Made by a program: the position numbers and the translations under genes. Under the pieces are notes generated by a model, which saw only the letters and a program-made list of their open reading frames with translations, made no database searches and was not told the origin of the DNA. A stretch of 64,000 bases of DNA from Paracidovorax wautersii (GTDB lineage: Bacteria > Pseudomonadota > Gammaproteobacteria > Burkholderiales > Burkholderiaceae_C), in contig NZ_JAVIZX010000001.1 of NCBI RefSeq assembly GCF_031453675.1, positions 1,753,501 through 1,817,500 on the forward strand, written 5' to 3'. Positions 51,214-60,060 of this stretch are shown here, in pieces. The first letter of the stretch is position 1. Each line of letters opens with the position of its first letter.

Positions 51214-52266
51214 ATGCAACTTGCACTGAACCAGCTGCCGGCCCAATTGAGCAAGGGCGTGCGGTCGCTCTACACCCTGCACGGCGACGAGCCGCTGCTG
51301 CAGCAGGAGGCGGCCGACGCCATCCGCGCCGCGGCGCGCGCGCAGGGCTACACCGAGCGCAGCAGCTACACGGTGGCGGGGGCGCACTTCGACTGGAGCG
51401 CCGTGCTGGCCGCCGGCGGCTCGCTGTCCCTTTTCGCCGACAAACAGATCGTCGAGATCCGCATTCCCTCGGGCAAGCCGGGCAAGGACGGCAGCGTCGC
51501 CCTGCAGCAGATCGCCGAAAGCGCGCAGGGCAACGACAGCACGCTCACCCTGGTGATGCTGCCGCGCCTGGACAAGGCGACCCGCACCGGCGCCTGGTTC
51601 AGCGCGCTGGACGGCCACGGTGTCAGCGTGCAGATCGACCCGGTGGAGCGCGGCGCGCTGCCGCAATGGATCGCCCAGCGCCTGGGCGCGCAGGGCCAGC
51701 GCGTGGCGCCGGGCGAAGAAGGCCAGCGCACGCTGCAGTTCTTTGCCGACCGCGTGGAAGGCAACCTGCTGGCCGCGCACCAGGAGATCCAGAAACTCGC
51801 GCTGCTGCACCCGCCGGGCGAGCTGTCGTGGAGCCAAGTCGAATCCGCCGTGCTCAACGTGGCGCGCTACGACGTGTTCAAGCTGTCCGAGGCGGTGCTC
51901 TCCGGCCAGGTGCTGCGCGTGCAGCGCATGCTCGACGGCCTGCAGGCCGAAGGCGAGGCCGAGGTGCTGGTGCACTGGGCGCTGGCCGAGGACATCCGCG
52001 CACTGAAGCGCGTGAAGGACGCCATGAACGCCGGCAAGCCCCTGCCCATGGCCCTGCGCGAGAACCGCGTCTGGGGCCCCAAGGAACGGCTGTTCGAGCG
52101 CGTGCTGCCGCGCCTGAACGACGCCACCGCGGCGCGCCTGCTGCAGTCCGCCCACACGGTGGACGGCATCGTCAAAGGCCTCAAGGTCCCCGACTGGCCG
52201 GCCGACGGCTGGCAGGCCCTGCAGCGGCTGGCGCTGCAGCTGTGCAAGGCCTGCGTGGCCCGGTGA
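51214..52266 (+). CDS. holA: DNA polymerase III subunit delta
   Basis: Clamp-loader wrench subunit that opens the beta ring. The 350 aa product has the family start MQLALNQLPAQLSKGVRSLY and TLHGDEPLLQQEAADAIRAA, YTVAGAHFDWSAVLAAGGSL, LFADKQIVEIRIPSGKPGKD, QRTLQFFADRVEGNLLAAHQ and the C-terminal collar domain. Length matches the E. coli protein (343 aa). Its stop overlaps the GTG start of the FAD oxidoreductase (GTGA). Its leader is a copy of the dispersed repeat and there is no clear Shine-Dalgarno site. Confidence 0.94.
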   Translation: MQLALNQLPAQLSKGVRSLYTLHGDEPLLQQEAADAIRAAARAQGYTERSSYTVAGAHFDWSAVLAAGGSLSLFADKQIVEIRIPSGKPGKDGSVALQQIAESAQGNDSTLTLVMLPRLDKATRTGAWFSALDGHGVSVQIDPVERGALPQWIAQRLGAQGQRVAPGEEGQRTLQFFADRVEGNLLAAHQEIQKLALLHPPGELSWSQVESAVLNVARYDVFKLSEAVLSGQVLRVQRMLDGLQAEGEAEVLVHWALAEDIRALKRVKDAMNAGKPLPMALRENRVWGPKERLFERVLPRLNDATAARLLQSAHTVDGIVKGLKVPDWPADGWQALQRLALQLCKACVAR

Positions 52267-53597
52267 GCCGCCCCCCGCCGCGCACGCTGCGCGCCCCACA
52301 GCACGATACCGACAACGGCTGGTCCGCCATCCTGCCGGCACGCACGCCGCGCCATGCCTTGGCGGGCGACGTCCGCGCCGACTGGCTGGTGCTGGGCGCG
52401 GGCTACGCCGGCCTGGCGGCGGCGCGGCGCCTGGCCGAGCTGCGCCCGCACGCGCACATCGCGCTGGTGGAGGCGGGCACCGTGGGCGACAACGCCTCGG
52501 GCCGCAATTCCGGCTTCGCCATCGACGTGCCGCACAACGTCGGCAGCTCGATGGAGGAACTGCGCCAGGCCGCGCATTACCAGCGCCTGCTGGACGCCGG
52601 CATGGCCGACCTGGAGCGGCTGGTGGCCGCGCACGCCACCGACTGCCAGTGGCGGCGTGCCGGCAAGTACCACTGCGCCGTCTCGCCCGCGGCAGAACGC
52701 ACGCTGGCGCACCATGTCGAAGCACTGCGCCGGCACGGCCAGCCGCAGGAGCTTCTCGACCGCAGCGGCCTGGCGGCGCGGCTGGGCACGGACTACTTTC
52801 GGGTCGGCCTTTACACGCCGGGCACGGTGCTGCTGAACCCCGCCGCGCTGTGCCGCGGGCTGGCGGATGCGCTGCCGGGCAGCGTCACGCTGTACGAGCG
52901 CTCGCCGGTGGCGTCCCTCGACCTGTCCGGCAACCATGTGGTGGCGCGCACGGCGGGCGGCAGCGTCACCGCGCCGCAACTGCTGCTGGCCACGAACGGC
53001 TTCGCGCAGCAGCTGGGGCTGTTCCGCGGCGAGACCTTTCCGCTCGCCACCTTTGCATCGCTCACCGAGCCGCTCACGCCCGCGCAGCGCGCGCGGCTCG
53101 GAGCGCCTGCGGGCTGGGGCGTGACGCCGGTGAACGCCATCACCGGCGCCACGCTGCGCTACACGGACGACCACCGCATCCTGGTACGCCAGGGCGTGGA
53201 ATATGCGTCTGGCTTCCGCGTGCCGGCGACCGTGCGCGAGCGGGTGCGGCGCACGCACGCGGCCGTGTTCGCTGCGCGCTTTCCGTCACTGGCCGACGAG
53301 GTGCCACTGGCGCACTTCTGGGAGGGGGCCATCGCCATGACGCGCAATGGCGCGCCGCGCTGGGGACGCTTTGCGCCGCAGGTGCACGGCGTGGCCGGCT
53401 GCAACGGGGCCGGCGTGGTCAAGCACACGGTACTGGGCGCGCTGGCGGCCGACCTGGCGCTGGGCCAGGACCATCCGCTGATCGCCGATGCCCTGGCCGT
53501 GGGCCGCCCCACGCGCATGCCGCCGGAGCCTTTCAGGGGCCTGGGCGTGCGGGCCTACCTCGCCAAGGAAAAGTGGGCGGGGCGGGCGGAGTCGTAG
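52263..53597 (+). CDS. FAD-dependent amino-group oxidoreductase (DAO family)
   Basis: A 444 aa flavoprotein of the DAO family, similar in layout to PuuB/YobN-like amine or amino-acid oxidases. The dinucleotide-binding motif is ADWLVLGAGYAGLAAARRLA near residue 40, followed by VEAGTVGDNASGRNSGFAID. PQLLLATNGFAQQLGLFRGE and the C-terminal HGVAGCNGAGVVKHTVLGAL contact FAD. The start is a GTG (52263) overlapping the holA stop, since the frame opens with VSRPPPRTLRAPQHDTDNGW and no better start exists. The substrate is unknown; polyamine or amino-acid oxidation is inferred from the family. Confidence 0.85.
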   Translation: MSRPPPRTLRAPQHDTDNGWSAILPARTPRHALAGDVRADWLVLGAGYAGLAAARRLAELRPHAHIALVEAGTVGDNASGRNSGFAIDVPHNVGSSMEELRQAAHYQRLLDAGMADLERLVAAHATDCQWRRAGKYHCAVSPAAERTLAHHVEALRRHGQPQELLDRSGLAARLGTDYFRVGLYTPGTVLLNPAALCRGLADALPGSVTLYERSPVASLDLSGNHVVARTAGGSVTAPQLLLATNGFAQQLGLFRGETFPLATFASLTEPLTPAQRARLGAPAGWGVTPVNAITGATLRYTDDHRILVRQGVEYASGFRVPATVRERVRRTHAAVFAARFPSLADEVPLAHFWEGAIAMTRNGAPRWGRFAPQVHGVAGCNGAGVVKHTVLGALAADLALGQDHPLIADALAVGRPTRMPPEPFRGLGVRAYLAKEKWAGRAES

Positions 53598-53603
53598 CGC
53601 GCG

Positions 53604-53891
53604 TCAGCCCTGCGGCGGCAGAGCGGCCCCCGCCTTGTCGAGCCACATTTGCAGGCTGTCGATCAGGTCCTTCTGGCTGAAGGAGCAGCTCTCTTCGGAA
53701 AACAGCGCGCCGGACTCCAGCCGGTCGAGCAGGCCATGCAGCACCTCGGCGTAGCGGGCGGGCAGCGCGGCCAGCAGGGGGGCGGTGTCCCGGGCGCGGG
53801 CACTGAAGGCATGGGCGGTGAGTTCGCCTCGGCGCAGGCGCGCCAGATCGGCATGCAGCGACGGCAGGGCATCGGTGGCAGAGAGGGGCAT
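53604..53891 (-). CDS. Small hypothetical protein
   Basis: A 95 aa soluble, helical protein without a signal peptide that I do not recognise. The ATG at 53891 gives MPLSATDALPSLHADLARLR; the frame is open further upstream, but that part runs through a repeat and looks non-coding. Features are FSARARDTAPLLAALPARYA, VLHGLLDRLESGALFSEESC and FSQKDLIDSLQMWLDKAGAA. It converges on the FAD oxidoreductase with a 6 bp gap. Regular heptad-like Leu spacing suggests a helical bundle. Function unknown. Confidence 0.6.
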   Translation of the reverse strand: MPLSATDALPSLHADLARLRRGELTAHAFSARARDTAPLLAALPARYAEVLHGLLDRLESGALFSEESCSFSQKDLIDSLQMWLDKAGAALPPQG

Positions 53892-53960
53892 GGCAGGGCG
53901 GGAGGGGCCGTGGAGGAAGTCGCCAAGCGTAACGCCCTCGCGGTCTGCAGGATTTTCGAG

Positions 53961-54010
53961 GTGTTTTGGGCTTGCACGCCAGACAGGTAAAGCGCCAGCA
54001 GCTATGAATA
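53961..54010 (-). repeat. Dispersed repeat upstream of proA
   Basis: On the reverse strand ATTCATAGCTGCTGGCGCTT, TACCTGTCTGGCGTGCAAGC, CCAAAACACC follows the repeat order with some changes. It lies between the divergent small hypothetical gene and proA. Confidence 0.65.
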
Positions 54011-54091
54011 CAGAAGCAAGCCCTGCCGGGCTGGAGGCCGGATCGGCCCAAGGCGGCGCGGGACAGGGCATCTGCGCCACAATCGGGCCCC

Positions 54092-55372
54092 ATGAACGCG
54101 CTCAACATCGCCGAATACACCCAGACGCTTGGCTTGCAGGCAAAAACGGCCTCTGCGCAGGTGGCGCGGGCGCCGGCAGCTATCAAAAACAAAGCGCTGC
54201 TGGCCCTGGCCCGCCTGCTGCGCGAGAACGTGCAAGCCCTGCAGGCCGACAACGCCAAGGATCTGGAACGCGCCGTGGCGAACGGCCTGTCCGATCCCAT
54301 GGTGGACCGCCTGCGCCTGACCCCCAAGGTGCTGGAAACCTGCGCCCTGGGCTGCGAGCAGCTGGCCGCCATGCCGGACATCATCGGCGAGATCATCGGC
54401 ATGAAGCAGCAGCCCAGCGGCATCCGCGTGGGGCAGATGCGCGTGCCGATCGGCGTGTTCGGCATGGTCTACGAGAGCCGGCCCAACGTGACCATCGAGG
54501 CTGCCAGCCTGAGCATCAAGAGCGGCAACGCCTGCATCCTGCGCGGCGGCTCCGAGGCCATCGACTCCAACAAGGCGCTGGCCCGCCTGGTGCAGCAGGC
54601 CCTGGCCGAGGCCGGCCTGCCCGAAGACGCTGTGCAACTGGTGCAGACCACCGACCGCGAGGCCGTGGGCCAGCTGATCGCCATGCCGCAGTACGTGGAT
54701 GTGATCATTCCGCGCGGCGGCAAGGGCCTGATCGAGCGCATCAGCCGCGAGGCCAAGGTGCCCGTCATCAAGCACCTGGACGGCAACTGCCACACCTACG
54801 TGGACTCGCCCGTGGACGTGGCCATGGCCGTGAAGGTGGCCGACAACGCCAAGACGAACAAGTACAGCCCCTGCAACGCCAGCGAAGGCCTGCTGGTGGC
54901 GCGGGGTGTGGCGGCCGAGTTCCTGCCGCAGATCGGCGTGGTGTACGCCGCCAAGGGCGTGGAGATGCGCGGCTGCCCCGAGTCGGTGGCGCTGCTGGCG
55001 GACGTGCCCGGCGCGCTGGTCGTGCCCGCCACCGAGCAGGACTGGAGCGAGGAATACCTGGCGCCCATCATCAGCATCAAGGTGGTGGACGGCATCGACG
55101 AAGCCATCGCGCACATCAACCGCTATTCGAGCCACCACACCGACGCGATCCTCACGCGCGACCACATGCACGCGCAGCGCTTTCTGCGCGAGGTGGATTC
55201 CGCCAGCGTGATGGTCAACGCCAGCACCCGCTTTGCGGACGGCTTCGAGTACGGCCTGGGCGCCGAGATCGGCATCAGCACCGACAAATTCCACGCCCGC
55301 GGCCCGGTGGGCATCGAGGGGCTCACCTCCCTCAAGTACGTGGTGCTGGGGGACGGCGAGATCCGCGCGTGA
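54092..55372 (+). CDS. proA: Gamma-glutamyl phosphate reductase
   Basis: NADPH-dependent second step of proline synthesis. The 426 aa product has an aldehyde-dehydrogenase-like fold with [80 protein letters not shown] and [20 protein letters not shown]. The catalytic Cys lies in the [14 protein letters not shown] segment, and [20 protein letters not shown] near the end is the family signature. The length is close to E. coli ProA (417 aa). A CCACAATC -10-like motif lies just before the ATG, suggesting a short leader. Confidence 0.95.
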   Translation: MNALNIAEYTQTLGLQAKTASAQVARAPAAIKNKALLALARLLRENVQALQADNAKDLERAVANGLSDPMVDRLRLTPKVLETCALGCEQLAAMPDIIGEIIGMKQQPSGIRVGQMRVPIGVFGMVYESRPNVTIEAASLSIKSGNACILRGGSEAIDSNKALARLVQQALAEAGLPEDAVQLVQTTDREAVGQLIAMPQYVDVIIPRGGKGLIERISREAKVPVIKHLDGNCHTYVDSPVDVAMAVKVADNAKTNKYSPCNASEGLLVARGVAAEFLPQIGVVYAAKGVEMRGCPESVALLADVPGALVVPATEQDWSEEYLAPIISIKVVDGIDEAIAHINRYSSHHTDAILTRDHMHAQRFLREVDSASVMVNASTRFADGFEYGLGAEIGISTDKFHARGPVGIEGLTSLKYVVLGDGEIRA

Positions 55373-55383
55373 TCGCGTCACTC

Positions 55384-55435
55384 CTGTTTCGATAGCTGAC
55401 TGCGCTTGTCCCTGTTGGGCTAGAGGCCGATTTCA
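55384..55435 (+). repeat. Dispersed repeat forming the trkA leader
   Basis: TGTTTCGATAGCTGACTGCG, CTTGTCCCTGTTGGGCTAGA, GGCCGATTTCAC fills the proA-trkA gap and ends 2 bp before the trkA ATG (55438). It must therefore serve as the trkA 5' leader if the two genes are cotranscribed. Confidence 0.85.
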
Positions 55436-55437
55436 CC

Positions 55438-56925
55438 ATGAAGATCATCATCCTCGGCGCCGGGCGCGTGGGCTACAGCGTGGCCGACAGCCTGGTGTCC
55501 GAGAAGAACGACATCACCGTCATCGACACCGACGCCGAGCGCCTGCGCGACCTGGAGGCACGGTTCGACCTGCGGGGCGTGGTGGGCAACGGCATCGACC
55601 CGGCCGTGCTGGCCGAGGCCGGGGCGCGCGACACCGACCTGCTGATCGCCTGCGCCGCGCAGGACGAGACCAACTTGGTCTGCTGCAAGGTGGCGCAGCT
55701 GCTGTTCAGCATCCCCACCCGCATCGCCCGCGTGCGCTCCTCCGGCTTCGACCTGGAAGAGCACAGCGCGCTGCTGGGCAAGGACGGCTTCGGCGTGGAC
55801 CGCATCATCTGCCCCGAGGAATCGCTCACGCGCTACATCGGCAAGCTGGTGGAATACCCCGAAGCGCTGCAGGTGCGCCTGTTCGCGGGCGGGCGGGCCT
55901 GCCTGGTCTCGGTGCGCGCGCGCTCTGGTGCGCCCATGGTGGGCATGCGCATCGCCACCATGCGCGAGACGGCCCCCGACGTGGCCATGCGCATCGTGGC
56001 CATCTACCGGCGCTTTCCCGAGGAGCCCGACCGGTTCATCGCCTGCGACGGCAACACCCGTGTGGAGCCGGGCGACGAGGTGTTCGTGCTGTCGGCGCGC
56101 GAGCAGATCCCGCAGGTGCTGTCGGCCCTGCACCGCCGCGAGGGGCAGCCCGCGCGCCCGGTGCGCCGCATCATGATGGCCGGCGGCGGCCGCGTGGGCG
56201 AGCGGCTGGCGCGGCAGCTGTCGCAGCTGGGCGGTTTCAACGTGAAGATCATCGAGGAGAACGCCGAGCGCTGCGTGGCGCTGGCCTCGCGCCTGCCGTC
56301 CGACATCCTCGTGCTGCAGGGCGACACCACCGACGAGGACCTGCTGGGCGACGAGAACATCGAAGAGGTGGACCTGTTCCTGGCGCTCACCGATGACGAC
56401 GAGGACAACATCATGGCCTGCCTGCTGGCCAAGCGCATGGGCGCCAGCCGCGTGCTGGCGCTCATCAACCGGCGCAGCTATGCCGACCTGATGCACGGCA
56501 CGCAGATCGACATCGCCCTTTCGCCCGCGCAGGCCATGCTGGGCGAACTGTTGGCCTATGTGCGCCGCGGCGACGTGCAGGCCGTGCACAGCCTGCGCCG
56601 CGGCGTGGCCGAGGCGCTGGAGATCGTGGCGCGGGGCGACCGCAAGAGTTCGCGCGTGGTGGGCCGCAAGGTCAGCGAGATCCACCTGCCGGCCGAGGTG
56701 CACATGGGCCTGATCGTGCGCGGCCTGCCGCACGATGAAGGCTCCGACGGTGCGGCCAGCGCGGCCGCGGCCGCCGCGCCGGCGGGCGAGTCCGCCGTGG
56801 AGGTGATCATCCCGCGCAGCCACACGGTGATCGAGAGCAACGACCACGTGGTGTTCTTCCTGCCGCACAAGCGCCTGGTGCGCGAGGTGGAGAAGCTCTT
56901 CCGCGTGAGCGCCACGTTCTTCTGA
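55438..56925 (+). CDS. trkA: Trk potassium uptake regulatory protein TrkA
   Basis: Cytoplasmic NAD/ATP-binding gating subunit of the Trk K+ uptake system. The 495 aa product has two RCK units: the first starts MKIIILGAGRVGYSVADSLV with VIDTDAERLRDLEARFDLRG, and the second starts near residue 242 with RRIMMAGGGRVGERLARQLS. Each is followed by a TrkA-C domain. It is about 35 residues longer than E. coli TrkA because of an Ala-rich insertion near residue 442 (DGAASAAAAAAPAGESAVEV). Its leader is a dispersed repeat with no obvious ribosome-binding site. trkH follows after 50 bp. Confidence 0.95.
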   Translation: MKIIILGAGRVGYSVADSLVSEKNDITVIDTDAERLRDLEARFDLRGVVGNGIDPAVLAEAGARDTDLLIACAAQDETNLVCCKVAQLLFSIPTRIARVRSSGFDLEEHSALLGKDGFGVDRIICPEESLTRYIGKLVEYPEALQVRLFAGGRACLVSVRARSGAPMVGMRIATMRETAPDVAMRIVAIYRRFPEEPDRFIACDGNTRVEPGDEVFVLSAREQIPQVLSALHRREGQPARPVRRIMMAGGGRVGERLARQLSQLGGFNVKIIEENAERCVALASRLPSDILVLQGDTTDEDLLGDENIEEVDLFLALTDDDEDNIMACLLAKRMGASRVLALINRRSYADLMHGTQIDIALSPAQAMLGELLAYVRRGDVQAVHSLRRGVAEALEIVARGDRKSSRVVGRKVSEIHLPAEVHMGLIVRGLPHDEGSDGAASAAAAAAPAGESAVEVIIPRSHTVIESNDHVVFFLPHKRLVREVEKLFRVSATFF

Positions 56926-56975
56926 CCGGCCCGCGGCCGCGCAACCCTACTCTCCCTTCTTCCCTGGCAATTTCC

Positions 56976-58442
56976 ATGGCCGACCTGCTTCCCGTATTGC
57001 GCGTCCTGGGCGTGTTGCTGGCGATGTTCGCCACCTCCATGGCCGTGCCGCTGGCGACCTCGTGGTACGCCGACGACGGGCTGTGGCCCGCCTACGTGTG
57101 GTCCATCGGCATCACCTGGGTGGTGAGCGGCGTGCTGTGGATCAACACCAACGCCTACCGGCGCGAGCTGCTGCCGCGCCACGGGGTGATGCTGGTGTCG
57201 ATGGTCTGGGTGGTGCTGCCGCTGTTCGCCGCGCTGCCGCTGATGCTGGCCACACACCAGATCGGCCGGCCCCTGTCGTTCACGCACGCGTATTTCGAGG
57301 CCGTGTCGGGCCTCACCACCACCGGCGGGACGGTGATGACGCAGCTCGACCAGCTGCCGCTGTCCATCAACATGTGGCGCACCTTCATGCAGTGGATCGG
57401 CGGCATGGGCATCCTGATCCTGGCCGTGGCCGTGCTGCCGCTGCTGGGCGTGGGCGGCAGCCAGCTGTTCAAGGCCGAGGCGGCGGGCCCGGTCAAGGAC
57501 ACCAAGCTCACCCCGCGCATGACCGAGACGGCCAAGGGCCTGTGGGGCGTCTATGCGCTGTTCTCCGTGGCCTGCGCGCTGGCCTATTGGCTGGGCGGCA
57601 TGACGCCCGAGGATGCGCTGATGCACATGTTCGCCACGGTGAGCCTGGGCGGGCTGTCGTCGCACGACCTGAGCTTTGCGTACTTCCATTCGCCCGTGCT
57701 GGAGGCCATCGCCGTCGTCTTCATGCTGTTCGCCAGCTGCAACTTCGCGCTGTACTTCGTGGCCATGCGCAAGCGCCATCTGCGCGGCTTCTGGCGAGAC
57801 CCGGAGATGCGCGCCACCATGGCCGCGCTGCTGGGTGGCGGCCTGCTGGTGGCGCTGCTGCTGTGGCTCAAGGACGTGTACGCGCTGGGCGACGCGCTGC
57901 GCTACGGCATGTTCCACGTCGTGTCGGTGGCCACCACCACCGGCTTCGTCACCACCGACTACCTGGCCTGGCCGGCGTTCGCGCCCATCTTCATGCTGCT
58001 GCTGTCGGGGGTGGCCACCAGCGCCGGCTCCACGGGAGGCGGGATCAAGATGGTGCGCATGCTCATCCTGCTCAAGCAGGCGCGCCGCGAGATGACGCGC
58101 ATCGTGCACCCGCGCGCCGTGCAGCCGGTGCGGCTGGGCAATGCCGTCGTGGACCACCGCATGATCTTCTCGGTGCTGGCCTTCATGCTGGTGTACGGCG
58201 CCACCGTCATCGTGCTGAGCATGGTGCTGCTGCTCACCGACCTGGACCCGGTCACCGCCTTCTCGGCCATCCTGGCCAGCGTGCACTGCATGGGGCCGGG
58301 CCTGGGTCAGCTCGGGCCCGCGTCGTCCTACGCCGTGCTCACCGATTTCCAGCTCTGGGTCTGCAACCTGGCGATGCTGCTGGGCCGGCTGGAGATCCTG
58401 AGCTTCATGGCGCTGCTGACACCGGCTTTCTGGCGGCGCTGA
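56976..58442 (+). CDS. trkH: Trk potassium transporter TrkH
   Basis: Membrane K+-translocating subunit of the Trk system. The 488 aa product has about ten or more hydrophobic helices and the four pore segments of the superfamily: FEAVSGLTTTGGTVMTQ, FATVSLGGLSSHDLSFAY, HVVSVATTTGFVTTDYL and ASVHCMGPGLGQLG. Each contains the filter glycine region. The segment GVATSAGSTGGGIKMVRMLI is also conserved. Length matches E. coli TrkH (483 aa). It is cotranscribed with trkA, and a second K+ uptake gene, kup, lies 1.6 kb downstream. Confidence 0.95.
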   Translation: MADLLPVLRVLGVLLAMFATSMAVPLATSWYADDGLWPAYVWSIGITWVVSGVLWINTNAYRRELLPRHGVMLVSMVWVVLPLFAALPLMLATHQIGRPLSFTHAYFEAVSGLTTTGGTVMTQLDQLPLSINMWRTFMQWIGGMGILILAVAVLPLLGVGGSQLFKAEAAGPVKDTKLTPRMTETAKGLWGVYALFSVACALAYWLGGMTPEDALMHMFATVSLGGLSSHDLSFAYFHSPVLEAIAVVFMLFASCNFALYFVAMRKRHLRGFWRDPEMRATMAALLGGGLLVALLLWLKDVYALGDALRYGMFHVVSVATTTGFVTTDYLAWPAFAPIFMLLLSGVATSAGSTGGGIKMVRMLILLKQARREMTRIVHPRAVQPVRLGNAVVDHRMIFSVLAFMLVYGATVIVLSMVLLLTDLDPVTAFSAILASVHCMGPGLGQLGPASSYAVLTDFQLWVCNLAMLLGRLEILSFMALLTPAFWRR

Positions 58443-58527
58443 GGCGGGGCAGGGGAGGGCGATCGGGCGGGGAGGTGGGCGAGGGCGCACGGGCTTGCGG
58501 ATTACGTCTGCGCCCCCATGTCCTCCC

Positions 58528-58533
58528 TACAAT
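58528..58533 (+). promoter_or_regulatory. Putative -10 box of gshA
   Basis: TACAAT within CCCTACAATTCAAGG, 46 bp before the gshA ATG. The same hexamer precedes bamE. No -35 box was assigned. Confidence 0.5.
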
Positions 58534-58578
58534 TCAAGGCTACGTCCCCCGATTTCCCGCTTTCCCCCGAGGGCTCCC

Positions 58579-59874
58579 ATGGTTCCGCATCTCATCACCG
58601 CCCTCACGGGGCCCATCAACGAGCTCGAGCAGCGCATCCTCGACTCCATGCCGGCCATCGAGCGCTGGTTCCGCCTGGAGTGGATGGAGCACACGCCGCC
58701 GTTCTATACGTCGGTGGACATCCGCAATGCGGGCTTCAAGCTCGCGCCGGTCGATACGAACCTGTTTCCCGGCGGCTGGAACAACCTCACCACCGAGATG
58801 CTCCCGCTGGCCGTGCAGGCCGCCATGGCCGCGATCGAGAAAATCTGCCCCGAGGCGCGCAACCTGCTGATCATTCCGGAGAACCACTCGCGCAACACGT
58901 TCTATCTGTCGAACGTGGTGCAGCTGCAGCGCATCTTCAACATGGCAGGCCTGAACGTGCGCGTGGGCTCCATCAGCCCGGAGATCAAGAAGACCACCAC
59001 GGTCACGCTGCCCAACGGCGACACCGTGACCCTGGAACCGGTGATCCGCTCCAAGCACCGCCTGGGGCTGAAGAACTTCGATCCCTGCACGATCCTGCTC
59101 AACAACGACCTGTCGGCCGGCCCGCCGGGCATCCTGGAAGACCTGCACGAGCAGTATCTGTTGCCGCCGCTGCACGCCGGCTGGAGCGTGCGCCGCAAGA
59201 GCCGCCACTTCAAGAGCTATGAAGAGGTGTCCAAGCGCTTCGGCAAGCTGCTGGGCATCGATCCCTGGCTCATCAACCCGCTGTTCAGCACCGCGGAGGG
59301 GCTGGACTTCACCGAGGGCACGGGCATGGAGCATCTGCGCAGCGCCGTGGATGCGCAGCTCACCAAGGTGCGCCGCAAGTACAAGGAATACGGCATCAAC
59401 GAGAAGCCCTTCGTCATCGTCAAGCCGGACCACGGCACCTACGGCATGGGCGTGATGACGGTGCGCGACGTGAAGGACCTGGACGCGCTCAACCGCAAGA
59501 CCAAGAACAAGATGGCCATCATCAAGGATGGCCAGCAGGTCCACGACGTGATCATCCAGGAGGGCGTGCTCACCCAGGAGCGCGTGCACGAGGCCGTGGC
59601 CGAACCCGTGGTCTACATGATGGACCGCTACGTGGTGGGCGGCTTCTACCGCATGCATGCCGAGCGCGGTATCGACGAGAACCTGAACGCGCCCGGTGCC
59701 AGCTTCGTGCCTCTGGCTTTCGAGCACAGCACGCACCTGCCGCAGCCCGGCGCCCGGCCCGGCGCCAGCGCGCCCAACCGCTTCTACATGTACGGCGTGG
59801 TCGCCCGCCTGGCCATGCTGGCCGCCAGCTACGAGCTGGAAGCCACGGACCCCGAGGCCGAGGTCTACGACTGA
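58579..59874 (+). CDS. gshA: Glutamate--cysteine ligase (proteobacterial type)
   Basis: First step of glutathione synthesis. The 431 aa product belongs to the Acidithiobacillus-type GshA family rather than the E. coli type. Motifs are ITALTGPINELEQRILDSMP, PVDTNLFPGGWNNLT, LLIIPENHSRNTFYLSNVVQ, LNNDLSAGPPGILEDLHEQY, FVIVKPDHGTYGMGVMTVRD and EPVVYMMDRYVVGGFYRMHA. The ATG at 58579 fits the family start; an in-frame ATG at 58495 lies upstream of the TACAAT box. kup and benE separate it from gshB at 63333. Confidence 0.94.
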   Translation: MVPHLITALTGPINELEQRILDSMPAIERWFRLEWMEHTPPFYTSVDIRNAGFKLAPVDTNLFPGGWNNLTTEMLPLAVQAAMAAIEKICPEARNLLIIPENHSRNTFYLSNVVQLQRIFNMAGLNVRVGSISPEIKKTTTVTLPNGDTVTLEPVIRSKHRLGLKNFDPCTILLNNDLSAGPPGILEDLHEQYLLPPLHAGWSVRRKSRHFKSYEEVSKRFGKLLGIDPWLINPLFSTAEGLDFTEGTGMEHLRSAVDAQLTKVRRKYKEYGINEKPFVIVKPDHGTYGMGVMTVRDVKDLDALNRKTKNKMAIIKDGQQVHDVIIQEGVLTQERVHEAVAEPVVYMMDRYVVGGFYRMHAERGIDENLNAPGASFVPLAFEHSTHLPQPGARPGASAPNRFYMYGVVARLAMLAASYELEATDPEAEVYD

Positions 59875-59945
59875 GCGGTCGATCGGCCGGCGCGGTGCGT
59901 GCGCGCCCTGCCTGCCACTGGCGCGCCCGCCACGCCAGAGGCCAG

Positions 59946-59962
59946 TTGTTGCGTTGCAACAA
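59946..59962. promoter_or_regulatory. Palindrome upstream of kup
   Basis: TTGTTGC - GTT - GCAACAA has perfect 7 bp arms, 99 bp before the kup start and about 37 bp before a CACAAT -10-like box (59999-60004). It could be an operator or a small hairpin at the 3' end of gshA transcripts. No T-run follows. Confidence 0.45.
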
Positions 59963-60060
59963 GGCGGGCGGCCCGTAGCTGAGGCAGGGCGGGCGGCGCA
60001 CAATAGCGGTCCCGCAAGAATCCGACCCCGCGCAGGCACCGCGCCGGGGCGCTCCGCATA

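Noticed and set aside
52577..53518. Reverse-strand open frames over the FAD oxidoreductase
   Set aside because: They contain no recognisable motif and overlap fully with a gene that has clear FAD-binding signatures.
54176..54206. Repeat-like GCAGCTATCAAAAACAAAGC inside proA
   Set aside because: The short match covers only the GATAGCTGC end. The encoded [15 protein letters not shown] is normal ProA sequence, so chance is the simplest explanation.
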